64,000 bases of DNA, from assembly GCF_000346755.1 (NCBI RefSeq), contig NZ_ANNV01000067.1:1-64000 (forward strand), given 5' to 3'. Below the pieces are notes generated by a model. That model saw only the letters and a list, made by a program, of their open reading frames with translations. It was not told where the DNA came from and ran no database searches. The stretch is from Pseudomonas sp. CBZ-4. Lineage in GTDB: Bacteria > Pseudomonadota > Gammaproteobacteria > Pseudomonadales > Pseudomonadaceae. Position 1 is the stretch's first letter. The number at the start of each line of letters is the position of its first letter. Shown piece after piece: positions 16,390 to 25,333 of the stretch. The position numbers and the translations under genes were made by a program.

Positions 16390-18108
16390 TTAGTTGCCTT
16401 TGGCTTCCTTGCTATTCATTGAGACGCTTTCGAGCGCCTTTCGTGCCTGCTGTTTGCGTAATAATTGCCAGTGGGCGATCACCCCTTTGGGGGCCCAGAT
16501 CTGCGGTTCAGAGGCTTCGAAGCTGTCGGCCTGTTCGCGTTCGGCCACGTGCAGTTGCGCCAGTTTGAAGGCTTGCTGCAAGTCGTCGGTCTGGTTGAAG
16601 GCTTGGGCGAAGAGGGCGTCGCCGAAGTAGGTGAAGTCGGCCTCTTCGGAGCAGCCGAAGGACACGCGGTCGGCGCGCGAGGCGGTCATGATCAGGGTGC
16701 GTTCGTCTTTCAGCGCCGGGATAAAACCACCGGAGTAACAGGCGGAAATCACGATGATCTTGTCGCGGTTTTTCAGCGGTGCGAGCACGGCGGCCAGCTC
16801 ATCGGCCGGCAGGTCGGCCAGCTCCATGCGCGGTTGGTCCAGCACCAGCTCGTGTTCGTGGGTGCCGTGGCTGGTCATGTAGATGAATACCAGGTCTTCC
16901 GGCCCGGTGCGTTCGGCCAGGGTCAACACGGCGTGGCGCAGGCTTTCGCGGGTGGCCAGGGGGCGGTCGGCGATGTGGTCGCGGTGGTTGACCAGGCGGA
17001 TCTGCCCGCGCGCGCCGAAACGGGTGGCAAGCATGTTGCTGACGTAATCGGCTTCGCGCAGGAACACGCTTTGTTTGCCATCACCGGCCAGCACCAGGCT
17101 GTACAGCTCGACGGCGGGGGTCGAGGCGGGCACGGCCGCGAGCGCGGCATCGAGCAAGTGGCCCTGGGCCAATACGCCGGTCTCCAGCGGGTCGGGCAGC
17201 AGCTTGCCGTCGGCGTCACGCACACGCATGCCATTGACCCAGGTGCCGGCCTGCACGGTGCCGTCGGTGAGGACGAGGGTGCCGCGGCCCTGGTAGCTGT
17301 CGCTGTCGAAACCGCCGATATAGAAGCTGCCGTCGGTGAGGTTCAGGCGACCTTCACCGGTGAAGCGCCAATCGCTGAACTGGCCGACGTAGTGGCTGCC
17401 ATCGACGCCGATCAATTCGCCTTTGCCGCTCAGCGCACCTTCCTTGAACTGGCCGATCCACACGTCGCCGTCGGCATTTTCATAGCGGCCCTTGCCGTTG
17501 AGCTGGTTCTGTTTGAACTGGCCGACATAGATGTCACCGTCGGCGCTGTTGAAGGTGCCGTTGCCTTCAAGCTGGCCATCGACGAAGTGGCCGCTGAACT
17601 GGTTGCCGCTGTCGTCGTTGCGCTGGCCTTCGCCATTCGGCTTGCCGTGGGCGAACTGGCCCTGGTATTGGCTGCCGTCCGCCAGTTCCAGGCGGCCGAG
17701 GCCGGAATACTGGTCGGCGTTGAATTCACCGCGATAGGTCATCTGCCCCTCTTTGAGGGTGCCTTCGCCGTTGCGCCGGCCGCGCTTGAAGCCGCCGACA
17801 TAGCTGCTGCCCGGTGTGGTCAGGCTGCCCTGGCCATCGAACAGGCCTTGCTGGAACTCGCCTTTATAGACCTCGCCGTTGCTGCCATGCCATTCGCCCT
17901 GGCCGTGCCACTGGCCCTTGTCGAACTGCCCGGCGTACCAGCTGCCGTTGGGGTAGTCCACACGGCCCTGGCCTTGCAGCAAGCCGTTGACCACATCACC
18001 CCGGTAGCGGCCGCCATCGGGCAGGCGCGCATCGGGCGGCAACAGCGATTCGCCGTCTCCGCAAGCGGTGAGCAACAGGGCAAGGGCAAGGGGAGCGAGT
18101 GGGCGCAT
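16390..18108 (-). CDS. MORN-repeat lipoprotein with C13 (legumain/caspase-like) peptidase domain
   Basis: A 572-residue protein starting MRPLAPLALALLLTACGDG, a lipoprotein signal with lipobox LTAC. Residues about 35-310 hold 11-12 MORN repeats of about 23 residues each (for example YAGQFDKGQWHGQG, YQGQFAHGKPNGEG, YVGQFKQNQLNGKG). The C-terminal part (about 340-560) is a C13 cysteine peptidase-like domain of the caspase clan: a beta strand leading to catalytic His in FIYMTSHGTHEH and catalytic Cys in IIVISACYSGGF. MORN repeats bind lipids or act as spacers in other systems, so the protein may be a surface-tethered protease; substrate unknown. The architecture seems conserved at this locus in Pseudomonas (PA4016 position, from memory). 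Confidence 0.88.
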   Translation of the reverse strand: MRPLAPLALALLLTACGDGESLLPPDARLPDGGRYRGDVVNGLLQGQGRVDYPNGSWYAGQFDKGQWHGQGEWHGSNGEVYKGEFQQGLFDGQGSLTTPGSSYVGGFKRGRRNGEGTLKEGQMTYRGEFNADQYSGLGRLELADGSQYQGQFAHGKPNGEGQRNDDSGNQFSGHFVDGQLEGNGTFNSADGDIYVGQFKQNQLNGKGRYENADGDVWIGQFKEGALSGKGELIGVDGSHYVGQFSDWRFTGEGRLNLTDGSFYIGGFDSDSYQGRGTLVLTDGTVQAGTWVNGMRVRDADGKLLPDPLETGVLAQGHLLDAALAAVPASTPAVELYSLVLAGDGKQSVFLREADYVSNMLATRFGARGQIRLVNHRDHIADRPLATRESLRHAVLTLAERTGPEDLVFIYMTSHGTHEHELVLDQPRMELADLPADELAAVLAPLKNRDKIIVISACYSGGFIPALKDERTLIMTASRADRVSFGCSEEADFTYFGDALFAQAFNQTDDLQQAFKLAQLHVAEREQADSFEASEPQIWAPKGVIAHWQLLRKQQARKALESVSMNSKEAKGN

Positions 18109-18174
18109 AGCGGGATCCGGGTAATTGAGCGCCGAGTATGCCGCAGCCGCGAGGTTCATACATAAATTTACATA

Positions 18175-18207
18175 CCCTGTGGTGAGTTTCAGTGCCTCAC
18201 CACAGGG
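18175..18207 (-). terminator. Hairpin after the MaoC hydratase gene, likely terminator
   Basis: CCCTGTGGTGAG and CTCACCACAGGG form a perfect 12-bp stem with a 9-nt loop, starting 7 bp after the MaoC stop on the minus strand. The following TATGTAAATTTATG is AT-rich but has no clean T-run. Confidence 0.65.
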
Positions 18208-18213
18208 CTGGGC

Positions 18214-18669
18214 TTACACGAAGCAGAGTGACAGCGACTCGGCGATGTAGGCGGGTTTTTCCTGGCCTTCGATTTCCAGGGTGGCGGTGGCCTTGAACAG
18301 CCATTGCCCGGGTTTCTTCTCGGTGACGTCGGTCAGCGTCACGTTCAGGCGCACCTTGGAGTTGACCTTCACCGGCTGGATAAACCGCACGCTGTCCAGG
18401 CCGTAGTTGACCGCCATCTTCAGGCCCTCAGGCATGATCAGGATGTCTTCCATCAGCTTGGGCATCAGCGACAACGACAGGAAGCCGTGGGCAATCGTGC
18501 TGCCAAACGGGGTTTGCGCGGCCTTGACCGGATCGACGTGGATGAACTGATGATCGCAAGTGGCCTCGGCGAACAAGTTGATCCGCGCCTGGTCGATGGT
18601 GAGCCATTCGGAACGTCCCAGTTCCTTGCCGACATAATCTTTGAGCTGCGCTACAGGTACATAGGGCAT
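18214..18669 (-). CDS. MaoC-family (R)-specific enoyl-CoA hydratase-like protein
   Basis: A 151-residue single hot-dog-fold protein. The hydratase-2 motif is visible as FAEATCDHQFIHVDPVKAAQ, with the catalytic Asp and His of the D-H-Q-F-I-H pattern. It is followed by FGSTIAHGFLSLSLMPKLM, which shapes the acyl tunnel. Such proteins hydrate trans-2-enoyl-CoA to (R)-3-hydroxyacyl-CoA and can link beta-oxidation to other lipid pathways. No fatty-acid genes adjoin it, so the physiological substrate is open. A terminator-like hairpin follows. Confidence 0.88.
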   Translation of the reverse strand: MPYVPVAQLKDYVGKELGRSEWLTIDQARINLFAEATCDHQFIHVDPVKAAQTPFGSTIAHGFLSLSLMPKLMEDILIMPEGLKMAVNYGLDSVRFIQPVKVNSKVRLNVTLTDVTEKKPGQWLFKATATLEIEGQEKPAYIAESLSLCFV

Positions 18670-18793
18670 TGCGTCTCTCCTTGGTTCATCGGTTTTTATA
18701 GGTGTGCGAAATCCATCTTAGATCATCATGGGCAACAGGCCCGGTCAACCCACCATGCTTTTGGCGAATGCCGAAGCATAGGGCTGGCGTGCT

Positions 18794-18799
18794 TATAAT
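18794..18799 (+). promoter_or_regulatory. Possible -10 element of the cidA/lrgA-like gene
   Basis: A perfect TATAAT lies 31 bp before the ATG. I see no good -35 hexamer at normal spacing, so this is a tentative sigma70 promoter. Confidence 0.35.
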
Positions 18800-18829
18800 G
18801 CGGGCGAGTTTTGACGGGGGGGAGAACGC

Positions 18830-19183
18830 ATGCTGTTACGTGGGCTGACATGGCTGGTGCTGTTCCAATTGATCGGTACGGCGCTCAATCATTTGCTGCT
18901 GCCGATATTGCCGGGGCCGATTATCGGCTTGTTGCTGATGCTCGGTTTTCTGATCTGGAACGGCGAGGTCGGCGAGCCCCTGAGCCTGGCGGCCAGCAGC
19001 CTGTTGCGTTACCTGCCATTGCTGCTGGTGCCGCCCGCCGTCGGGGTGATGGTGTACGCCAAGGACATTGCGGCGGACTTCTGGGCCATCGTCGGCGCGC
19101 TGGTGCTGTCGCTGGTGATTGCCATGGGCTTTGTCGGCGTGTTGATGCAGCAGATGGTCAAGCGCAAGGAGAAGGACCAATGA
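18830..19183 (+). CDS. CidA/LrgA-family holin-like membrane protein
   Basis: A 117-residue protein with four hydrophobic helices and a basic C-terminus (KRKEKD). Family signatures are the first-helix QLIGTALNHLLLPILPGPIIG and LGFLIWNGEV, then LPLLLVPPAVGVMVY. CidA/LrgA proteins were proposed to act as holin-like regulators of murein hydrolase export and cell death; later work links the Cid/Lrg pair to transport of small carboxylates. The LrgB partner starts inside the stop codon of this gene (ATGA), a tightly coupled pair. Confidence 0.9.
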   Translation: MLLRGLTWLVLFQLIGTALNHLLLPILPGPIIGLLLMLGFLIWNGEVGEPLSLAASSLLRYLPLLLVPPAVGVMVYAKDIAADFWAIVGALVLSLVIAMGFVGVLMQQMVKRKEKDQ

Positions 19184-19896
19184 TCTTCGACTGGCACGGC
19201 GCGTGGACCGCGGTGATTCATCACCCCTTGTTCGGCATCGGCATCACCCTCGGCGCCTATCAGTTGGTGCTGGCCGGTTTCGAGAAAACCCGCTGGATCT
19301 TCCTGCAGCCGGTGCTGGTGTCCATGCTGCTGGTGATCGGCGTCTTGCTCACCTGTGGCCTGAGCTACGCGGAGTACCGCAAGAGCACGGAGATCATGGG
19401 TATCCTCCTCGGCCCCGCGACCGTCGCGCTGGCGGTGCCGCTTTATCTGAACCTGCGGCGCATTCGCCAATTGTTCTGGCCGATTTTTACTACGCTGGTG
19501 ATAGGCGGGGTGTTGGCCACTGGCCTGTGTGTGTTGCTGGGCTGGTGGTTTGGCGCCGAACACATGATGCTGATGACCATGGCGCCCAAGTCGGTGACAT
19601 CGCCAATTGCCATGCTGGTGGCCGAACAGATCGGCGGGGTGGCGGCGTTGGCGGCGGTGTTTGTGCTGATCACCGGGGTGGTGGGCGCAATGGTCGGCCC
19701 GGCGCTGTTGTCCCGCCTTGGCGTGCACAGCCCCGAAGCGCGTGGCATGGCGCTGGGCATGACGGCCCATGCCGTCGGCACCTCGGTGGCCTTGCAGGAA
19801 AGCGAAGAGTGCGGCGCCTTTGCGGCGCTGGCCATGAGTCTGATGGGCGTGGCCACGGCAGTGTTCCTGCCGCTGGCTGTGTCGGTGATCGTTTAA
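19180..19896 (+). CDS. LrgB/CidB-family membrane protein
   Basis: A 238-residue polytopic protein starting MIFDWHGAWTAVIHHP. The 4-bp overlap with the preceding gene sets the start, although the frame is open further upstream. LrgB-family signatures are clear: LLGPATVALAVPLYLN, MAPKSVTSPIAMLVAEQIGG, and the C-terminal RGMALGMTAHAVGTSVALQE with the helical hairpin after it. It works with the CidA/LrgA-like partner in the inner membrane. A Lon-N protein gene follows 21 bp downstream and may be in the same transcript. Confidence 0.92.
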   Translation: MIFDWHGAWTAVIHHPLFGIGITLGAYQLVLAGFEKTRWIFLQPVLVSMLLVIGVLLTCGLSYAEYRKSTEIMGILLGPATVALAVPLYLNLRRIRQLFWPIFTTLVIGGVLATGLCVLLGWWFGAEHMMLMTMAPKSVTSPIAMLVAEQIGGVAALAAVFVLITGVVGAMVGPALLSRLGVHSPEARGMALGMTAHAVGTSVALQESEECGAFAALAMSLMGVATAVFLPLAVSVIV

Positions 19897-19917
19897 ATCG
19901 GGTTTAAGGAAACCTTT

Positions 19918-20508
19918 ATGAGTCTGGCGCTGTTTCCGCTCAATACCGTGCTGTTCCCTGGCTGCACCCTCGACCTGCAACTGTTCGAGGCGCGCTACCT
20001 GGACATGATCAGCCGCTGCATGAAAAAGGGCGAAAGCTTCGGCGTGGTGTGCATCCTCGACGGCAGCGAGGTGGGCATGGCCCCGGATGGCTACGCGTTG
20101 ATCGGTTGTGAAGCGCTGATCCGTGACTTCAAGCAGCAGGACAACGGCCTCTTGGGGATTCGCGTCGAAGGCGGGCGCCGTTTTCGTGTGCGTGACGCCG
20201 GGGTGCAGAAGGACAATTTGCTCGTAGCCGACGTGCAATGGCTTGAAGAACTGCCGGACCAGGCGCTGGAAGAAGAAGATGCCGACCTGCTGGCGTTGCT
20301 CCAGGCCCTGGCCGAGCACCCGATGGTGGCCTCGCTGGACATGGGCACCCAGGCCGAGGGCCAGCAATCCTTGGGCAACCAACTGGCCTACTTGCTGCCT
20401 TTTACCGAGGCCGACAAGATCGACCTGCTGCAACTCGACGATCCGCAGCAGCGGCTGGATGCGATCCAGATGTTGCTCGACGAGTTGCAGGGTGAGCTGT
20501 TCACTTAA
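19918..20508 (+). CDS. Lon N-terminal (substrate-binding) domain protein
   Basis: A 196-residue stand-alone Lon-N (PUA-like) domain protein with no ATPase or protease part. The start of the fold is ALFPLNTVLFPGCTLDLQLFEARYLDM, matching the LPL-x-x-x-x-FPG start of Lon; the later GRRFRVRDA and the acidic helical C-terminus fit too. Such proteins are common in proteobacteria; partner and role are not established. Its stop codon overlaps the stop of the convergent DedA-PAP2 gene by 4 bp, leaving no room for separate terminators. Confidence 0.88.
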   Translation: MSLALFPLNTVLFPGCTLDLQLFEARYLDMISRCMKKGESFGVVCILDGSEVGMAPDGYALIGCEALIRDFKQQDNGLLGIRVEGGRRFRVRDAGVQKDNLLVADVQWLEELPDQALEEEDADLLALLQALAEHPMVASLDMGTQAEGQQSLGNQLAYLLPFTEADKIDLLQLDDPQQRLDAIQMLLDELQGELFT

Positions 20509-21821
20509 TAGGCGTAACGCAGCAGGGCGTGGGACGTGCCGGTGAGGGCGATAAAGCTCAGCACCGCAACGATTGCCGGCAGCAGCAACCACCAGGTTTT
20601 TTGCGGCAGGGCCGGCATCGGGCTGCGGGATTGGCTGAGGGTCAGGCTGAACGCGCAAACCGCCATCGCCAGCAGGGTGCCGGCCAGGATGTCAGTCGGC
20701 CAGTGCGCCCCCAGGTAGACCCGCGACAAGGCAATGAACGCCGCCGGGATACAGCCCAATAGCAGCCACGTCATGCGCAGGCGTGTCGGTTGCCCCAGGC
20801 CGGCCAGCACGGCCAGCGCCAGAAAAAACGCGAAAGAGCCGGACGCATGCCCGCTGGGCATGCTGAAGCTGGTCAGAGGGTCTGTAAGAATCTCCGGGCG
20901 GCCACGGGCGAAAAACAGCTTGGTCCCGGTGTTGATCACCGCGGCGCCGCCCAGCGTAGCGCCGACAAATACAGCCTGGCGCCATTGTCGCGCCAGCAAC
21001 AGCAGGCCCGTGAACACGGCGCTGGCGACGAACATCTTCTTGAACTCGCCCAGTTGGGTGATGCGCACCATCACTTCGTCCAGCCACGGGCTGCGATGTT
21101 CTTGCACCAGGGCGATCAGGCCATGGTCGAAGTTATCCAGATGGTGATAGCCGATAAACAGGGCGATCAACAAGGTCAGGCTGGCGCAGCCGATCCACAG
21201 GGTAGCGCGACGATGGCCGCGCAGGCTGCTGTTCAAACTCAAGCCCAGCAACACAGCGATAGCAGCCGTGACCACCCCGGCCTCCGGCCAGAAGCCTTCC
21301 GGCAACGGCAGGCGGAACGCCGCGCCGGTCGCCCAGCCTGGCAGCAGGTAGGCCACCGACCAACCCGCGCCCGCCAGCAGGCTCACCGCGGCGAAACGCG
21401 GGAAAGGCATGTCGCACATACCCGCGACCATTGGCAGCATGGGGCGCAAAGGTCCGATGAATCGTCCCACCAATAGACTGGCAATGCCGTACTTGTGGAA
21501 GTAAGTCTCCGCGCCGTTCATCCATTCTGGATGGTGGCGCAGGCCGGGCAGGCGGCGGATGTTCTGGTGGAAGTGGCGGCCGAGGAAGTAGGAAATACCA
21601 TCGCCCAACAAGCCGCCGAGAAAGCCCAGCAGCAGGGTTTCGCTCAATGACAGCGCGCCGCTGCCGGCCAGTGCGGCAATCGCAAACAGCATCACCGTGC
21701 CCGGTACGATCAGTCCCGCGATGGCCAGGCACTCTACGCACGCGACGATAAACACCGCCACCGCGAGCCATTCGGGGTTGAGGGTCAGCCAGCCGGTGAT
21801 GCTATCGAGCCATTGGCCCAT
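20505..21821 (-). CDS. DedA-family / PAP2 phosphatase fusion protein
   Basis: A 438-residue polytopic protein in two parts. Residues about 1-200 are a DedA (SNARE-associated) domain: FIVACVECLAIAGLIVPGTV, FLGGLLGDGISYFLGRH and FIGPLRPMLPMVAGMCDM. Residues about 240-420 are a PAP2 acid phosphatase: the conserved K-x6-R-P stretch (KLFFARGRPEILTD), SMPSGHASGSFAF and a final SRVYLGAHWPTDILAG. DedA proteins are implicated in undecaprenyl-phosphate or phospholipid flipping and PAP2 enzymes dephosphorylate undecaprenyl pyrophosphate or lipid phosphates. The fusion suggests coupled lipid-carrier dephosphorylation and recycling (inference). Confidence 0.93.
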   Translation of the reverse strand: MGQWLDSITGWLTLNPEWLAVAVFIVACVECLAIAGLIVPGTVMLFAIAALAGSGALSLSETLLLGFLGGLLGDGISYFLGRHFHQNIRRLPGLRHHPEWMNGAETYFHKYGIASLLVGRFIGPLRPMLPMVAGMCDMPFPRFAAVSLLAGAGWSVAYLLPGWATGAAFRLPLPEGFWPEAGVVTAAIAVLLGLSLNSSLRGHRRATLWIGCASLTLLIALFIGYHHLDNFDHGLIALVQEHRSPWLDEVMVRITQLGEFKKMFVASAVFTGLLLLARQWRQAVFVGATLGGAAVINTGTKLFFARGRPEILTDPLTSFSMPSGHASGSFAFFLALAVLAGLGQPTRLRMTWLLLGCIPAAFIALSRVYLGAHWPTDILAGTLLAMAVCAFSLTLSQSRSPMPALPQKTWWLLLPAIVAVLSFIALTGTSHALLRYAY

Positions 21822-21873
21822 ATAAATCCACTCCCTCTATGCAATACAGAACCTGAAACAGTGAAGATCAGTT

Positions 21874-21960
21874 GTGGGAGCTGGCTTGCCTGCGATGGCG
21901 GTCTATCAGCCAACCTCTCATGGACTGAACCACCGCTATCGCAGGCAAGCCAGCTCCCAC
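21874..21960. repeat. REPIN between DedA-PAP2 and mpg
   Basis: Inverted REP units at 21874-21896 and 21938-21960, with the ACCACCGCTATC arm. It lies in the 170-bp gap upstream of the DedA-PAP2 gene and downstream of mpg, both on the minus strand. Confidence 0.9.
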
Positions 21961-21991
21961 ATGGGATCGGCTGTGTTGCAGGTCTCAATGT

Positions 21992-22675
21992 TCAAATCAA
22001 AAAATAGTCGCGGCCTTCGACCTGGCCCCGGCGCAGCGGGTTCCGTGTGCAATAGGGCGCATAACCAGCATCGACGAAGCGGTACATCAGGTGTTCGTCG
22101 CGACCGCTGGGAATGCCCAGGCGAGTGGTCTGGATAATGTGCGTCGGCACCTGCCCCACGTCTTCAACAAAGAGCCACTCCGGGTCAAAGCGCTTGGCAT
22201 CCCACATCGGCACCTTCAACCCCAGCGCCTTGCACAACAACGTCTGGCCAGCGCAAAGCTTTTGCGAAGGGCGAGGGTGACCATTGGCATCTGGATTGTT
22301 CAACAGCATCTGCGCCAGGCTGGCCGGGCCGGACAGTTCATCGACCCACGGATAAGCCGATTTGATCAGCACGGCATTGCCCGGCCCCTGGGCGCTGAAG
22401 TTCAGCGAATCACCGCCACGGGCGTAGTACATGTAGATGTGGCCACCGTCCAGAAACAAAGCCTTACGCTTTTCTGTGTAGCCGAGTGAAGCGTGGCTGC
22501 CTTTTTCGGCCACGTAATAGGCTTCGGTTTCAATAATTCGCGCCGAAAGCCAGAGTTCGCCGACGCGATGGCGTATGACTTTTCCGAGCAATTCTCGCGC
22601 AACAATCTGTGCGTCACGGTCGAAGAAGCCGTCGGGCAGGGCGCTGGCGGGGTGTCGGGGCGAAACGCTGGGCAT
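21992..22675 (-). CDS. mpg: DNA-3-methyladenine glycosylase (AAG/Mpg type)
   Basis: A 227-residue monofunctional base-excision glycosylase that removes alkylated purines such as 3-methyladenine, and hypoxanthine, from DNA. AAG-family signatures are AQIVARELLGKVIRH, the catalytic Glu in SARIIETEAYY, KALFLDGGHIYMYYARGGD, and GPGNAVLIKSAYP, with the Mpg-specific LCAGQTLLCKALG later. The start MPSVSPRHPASALPDGFFDR has a disordered 15-residue lead. It is monocistronic, with a REPIN behind it. Confidence 0.93.
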   Translation of the reverse strand: MPSVSPRHPASALPDGFFDRDAQIVARELLGKVIRHRVGELWLSARIIETEAYYVAEKGSHASLGYTEKRKALFLDGGHIYMYYARGGDSLNFSAQGPGNAVLIKSAYPWVDELSGPASLAQMLLNNPDANGHPRPSQKLCAGQTLLCKALGLKVPMWDAKRFDPEWLFVEDVGQVPTHIIQTTRLGIPSGRDEHLMYRFVDAGYAPYCTRNPLRRGQVEGRDYFLI

Positions 22676-22810
22676 GGTGGCCTGGGGTTATTACGGCTAA
22701 ATGTGACCGAATAATAACAACTCCCACCTTAATTACCGCTGAACCCCAGGTTTTTACAGTTCATTTCGACCATCCGCCCCTCACCGCTGTCAGTCGAGCG
22801 GCGTCACAGC

Positions 22811-22816
22811 TATAAT
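22811..22816 (+). promoter_or_regulatory. Possible -10 element of the proA operon
   Basis: A perfect TATAAT 35 bp before the proA ATG in the gap divergent from mpg. No clear -35 hexamer is seen at 16-18 bp upstream. Confidence 0.4.
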
Positions 22817-22850
22817 CTGCCGCTTTCCTCCCTGCCAAGACTCCCTGACC

Positions 22851-24116
22851 ATGACTGAGTCCGTTCTTGACTACATGACCCGCCTGGGTCGCGCTGCCCG
22901 TCAGGCCTCGCGGTTGATCGCCCGTGCGAGCACTGCGCAGAAGAATCGCGCCCTGCTGGCGGCCGCCGACGCTCTGGATGCCTCGCGCTCCGAGCTGACC
23001 GCCGCCAACGAGCTGGACCTGGCCAACGGCCGCGCCAATGGCCTGGAGCCGGCGCTGCTGGACCGCCTGGCGCTGACCCCGGCACGTATCGACGACATGA
23101 TCGAAGGCCTGCGTCAGGTGGCCAAGCTGCCTGACCCCATCGGTGAGATCCGCGATATGCGTTACCTGCCGTCCGGCATCCAGGTCGGCAAGATGCGCGT
23201 GCCCCTGGGCGTGATCGGCATCATCTATGAGTCGCGCCCGAACGTGACCATCGACGCCGCGAGCCTGTGCCTCAAGTCTGGCAACGCCACCATCCTGCGG
23301 GGCGGTTCCGAGGCGATCAATTCCAACCGCGCCATTGCGACGTGCATTCAGCAAGGCCTGGCCGTGGCCGAATTGCCTGCCGAAGTGGTGCAAGTGGTGG
23401 AAACCACCGACCGTGCCGCCGTTGGCGCGCTGATCACCATGCCGGAATTCGTCGACGTGATCGTGCCGCGCGGTGGCAAGAGCCTGATCGAACGCGTCAG
23501 CCGCGATGCCAAGGTGCCAGTGATCAAGCACCTGGACGGCGTGTGCCACGTTTATATCGACATCGCTGCCGACATCGACAAGGCGATCCGCATCGCGGAC
23601 AACGCCAAGACCCACCGCTACGCGCCGTGCAACACCATGGAAACCCTGCTGGTGCACGTCGGCATTGCCGAGCGCGTGCTGCCGCCGCTGGCTGCCATCT
23701 ATCGCGACAAAGGTGTGGAATTGCGTGGTTGCGAGCGCACTCGTGCGCTGCTGGGCGCGGACGTGATCGAAGCGACCGAGCTGGACTGGTACACCGAATA
23801 CACCGCGCCGATCCTGTCGATCAAGCTCGTCGATGACCTGGATGAGGCCATCGAACACATCAACACCTACGGCTCCAAGCACACCGACGCCATTGTCTCC
23901 GAACATTTCAGCGATGCGCGGCGTTTCCTCAACGAAGTGGATTCCGCTTCGGTGATGATCAACGCCTCGACGCGGTTTGCCGACGGCTTTGAGTATGGCC
24001 TGGGCGCAGAGATCGGTATTTCCACCGACAAGCTGCACGCCCGCGGCCCGGTTGGCCTGGAAGGCCTGACCAGCGAGAAGTACGTGGTGTTCGGCGACGG
24101 TCATGTGCGCACTTGA
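22851..24116 (+). CDS. proA: Gamma-glutamyl phosphate reductase
   Basis: A 421-residue NADPH-dependent enzyme that reduces gamma-glutamyl phosphate to glutamate semialdehyde in proline synthesis. It is an ALDH-fold protein with [40 protein letters not shown], the catalytic Cys region [16 protein letters not shown], and the terminal [20 protein letters not shown]. Length is normal. It begins the long plus-strand run; nadD starts at the last base of its stop codon. Confidence 0.97.
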   Translation: MTESVLDYMTRLGRAARQASRLIARASTAQKNRALLAAADALDASRSELTAANELDLANGRANGLEPALLDRLALTPARIDDMIEGLRQVAKLPDPIGEIRDMRYLPSGIQVGKMRVPLGVIGIIYESRPNVTIDAASLCLKSGNATILRGGSEAINSNRAIATCIQQGLAVAELPAEVVQVVETTDRAAVGALITMPEFVDVIVPRGGKSLIERVSRDAKVPVIKHLDGVCHVYIDIAADIDKAIRIADNAKTHRYAPCNTMETLLVHVGIAERVLPPLAAIYRDKGVELRGCERTRALLGADVIEATELDWYTEYTAPILSIKLVDDLDEAIEHINTYGSKHTDAIVSEHFSDARRFLNEVDSASVMINASTRFADGFEYGLGAEIGISTDKLHARGPVGLEGLTSEKYVVFGDGHVRT

Positions 24117-24760
24117 TGGGTAAACGCATCGGGCTGCTCGGCGGTACCTTCGACCCCGTGCACATCGGCCATTTGCGCAGTGCCCTGGAAGTCGCGGATG
24201 CCCTCGCGCTGGATGAATTGCGCGTGATGCCCAACGCCCGGCCGCCCCATCGCGATACGCCGCAAGTGTCGCCCCGGCAGCGCCTGGAAATGGTGCGCCT
24301 GGCGGTGGAAGGCATTGCACCCCTGGTGGTGGACGACCGCGAGCTCAAGCGCGATAAACCGTCCTACACTGTTGACACCCTGGAGCTGATGCGCGCCGAG
24401 TTGGCCGCGGATGACCAGTTGTTTCTGCTTTTGGGCTGGGACGCATTTTGCGGCCTGCCCTCTTGGCATCGCTGGGAGGAACTCCTCCAGCACTGCCACA
24501 TCCTGGTTTTGCAACGCCCGGATGCCGACAGCGAACCGCCGGATGCCTTGCGCAACCTGCTGGCCGCGCGGTCGGTAAGTGACCCCTTGGCCCTGACCGG
24601 GCCGAACGGGAATATTGCATTCGTCTGGCAGACCCCGCTTGCGGTGTCCGCCACCCAGATCCGTCAACTGCTGGCCAGCGGTAAGTCGGTACGTTTCCTG
24701 GTGCCTGACGCGGTCCTGGCCTACATCGATGCGCACGGGCTTTACCGTGCGTCGAACTGA
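24116..24760 (+). CDS. nadD: Nicotinate-nucleotide adenylyltransferase
   Basis: A 214-residue nucleotidyltransferase that adenylates nicotinate mononucleotide to deamido-NAD. The class signature is [19 protein letters not shown] with the H-x-G-H motif, and the C-terminal [12 protein letters not shown] is the S-x-T-x-x-R motif. The start chosen is the ATG overlapping the proA stop by 1 bp; an in-frame TTG one codon earlier is unlikely. It precedes rsfS, a linkage common across gamma-proteobacteria. Confidence 0.96.
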   Translation: MGKRIGLLGGTFDPVHIGHLRSALEVADALALDELRVMPNARPPHRDTPQVSPRQRLEMVRLAVEGIAPLVVDDRELKRDKPSYTVDTLELMRAELAADDQLFLLLGWDAFCGLPSWHRWEELLQHCHILVLQRPDADSEPPDALRNLLAARSVSDPLALTGPNGNIAFVWQTPLAVSATQIRQLLASGKSVRFLVPDAVLAYIDAHGLYRASN

Positions 24761-24829
24761 AAAGGCGCGCTTGAACGTACGAACATTCGTGCAGCAAGCG
24801 CCCGAACATACGAGCAAAACGAGTTTTAT

Positions 24830-25324
24830 ATGACGAACAAAGACGTAAGCAAAGTTAAGCGCAAAGGCACCTTCAAAAGCGCGCCGCTGCCGGTTGAAGC
24901 CCACGTTGGCCCGGAACTGGCTGGCGAAGAGCTGGTAAAAGTCGCCGTGGCGGCCCTGGAAGATGTTAAAGCCCAGGACATCCAGGTGCTGGACGTACGT
25001 GACAAGCAAAGCATCACCGACTTCATGATCATCGCCACCGGTACCTCGAACCGCCAGATCGGCGCGATGCTCGATAAAGTCCGTGAAGCCGTCAAAGCCC
25101 AAGGCGTGAAGCCGCTGGGTGAAGAAGGCAAGGGCGACAGCGACTGGGTGCTGCTGGACATGGACGACGTGATCGTTCACATGATGACTTCCAACGCCCG
25201 CCAGTTCTACGACCTGGAACGCCTGTGGAAAGGCGCCGAGCAGAGCCGTGCCGCCGATGGCAAGCACCACAGCCCGGAAGTGGGCCACGCGCACTTCGAC
25301 AAGCTCAACAAAGACCAGGAATAA
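24830..25324 (+). CDS. rsfS: Ribosome silencing factor RsfS
   Basis: A 164-residue Iojap/YbeB family protein. It binds ribosomal protein uL14 and blocks joining of the subunits when nutrients are scarce. The core domain (about 38-145) shows ALEDVKAQDIQVLDVRDKQS, ITDFMIIATGTSNRQIGAM and DWVLLDMDDVIVHMM, then FYDLERLWKGAE. An N-terminal basic extension and a C-terminal tail rich in His, Lys and Asp are longer than in E. coli, as usual in Pseudomonas. rlmH follows after 9 bp. Confidence 0.95.
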   Translation: MTNKDVSKVKRKGTFKSAPLPVEAHVGPELAGEELVKVAVAALEDVKAQDIQVLDVRDKQSITDFMIIATGTSNRQIGAMLDKVREAVKAQGVKPLGEEGKGDSDWVLLDMDDVIVHMMTSNARQFYDLERLWKGAEQSRAADGKHHSPEVGHAHFDKLNKDQE

Positions 25325-25333
25325 GGAACGGCT

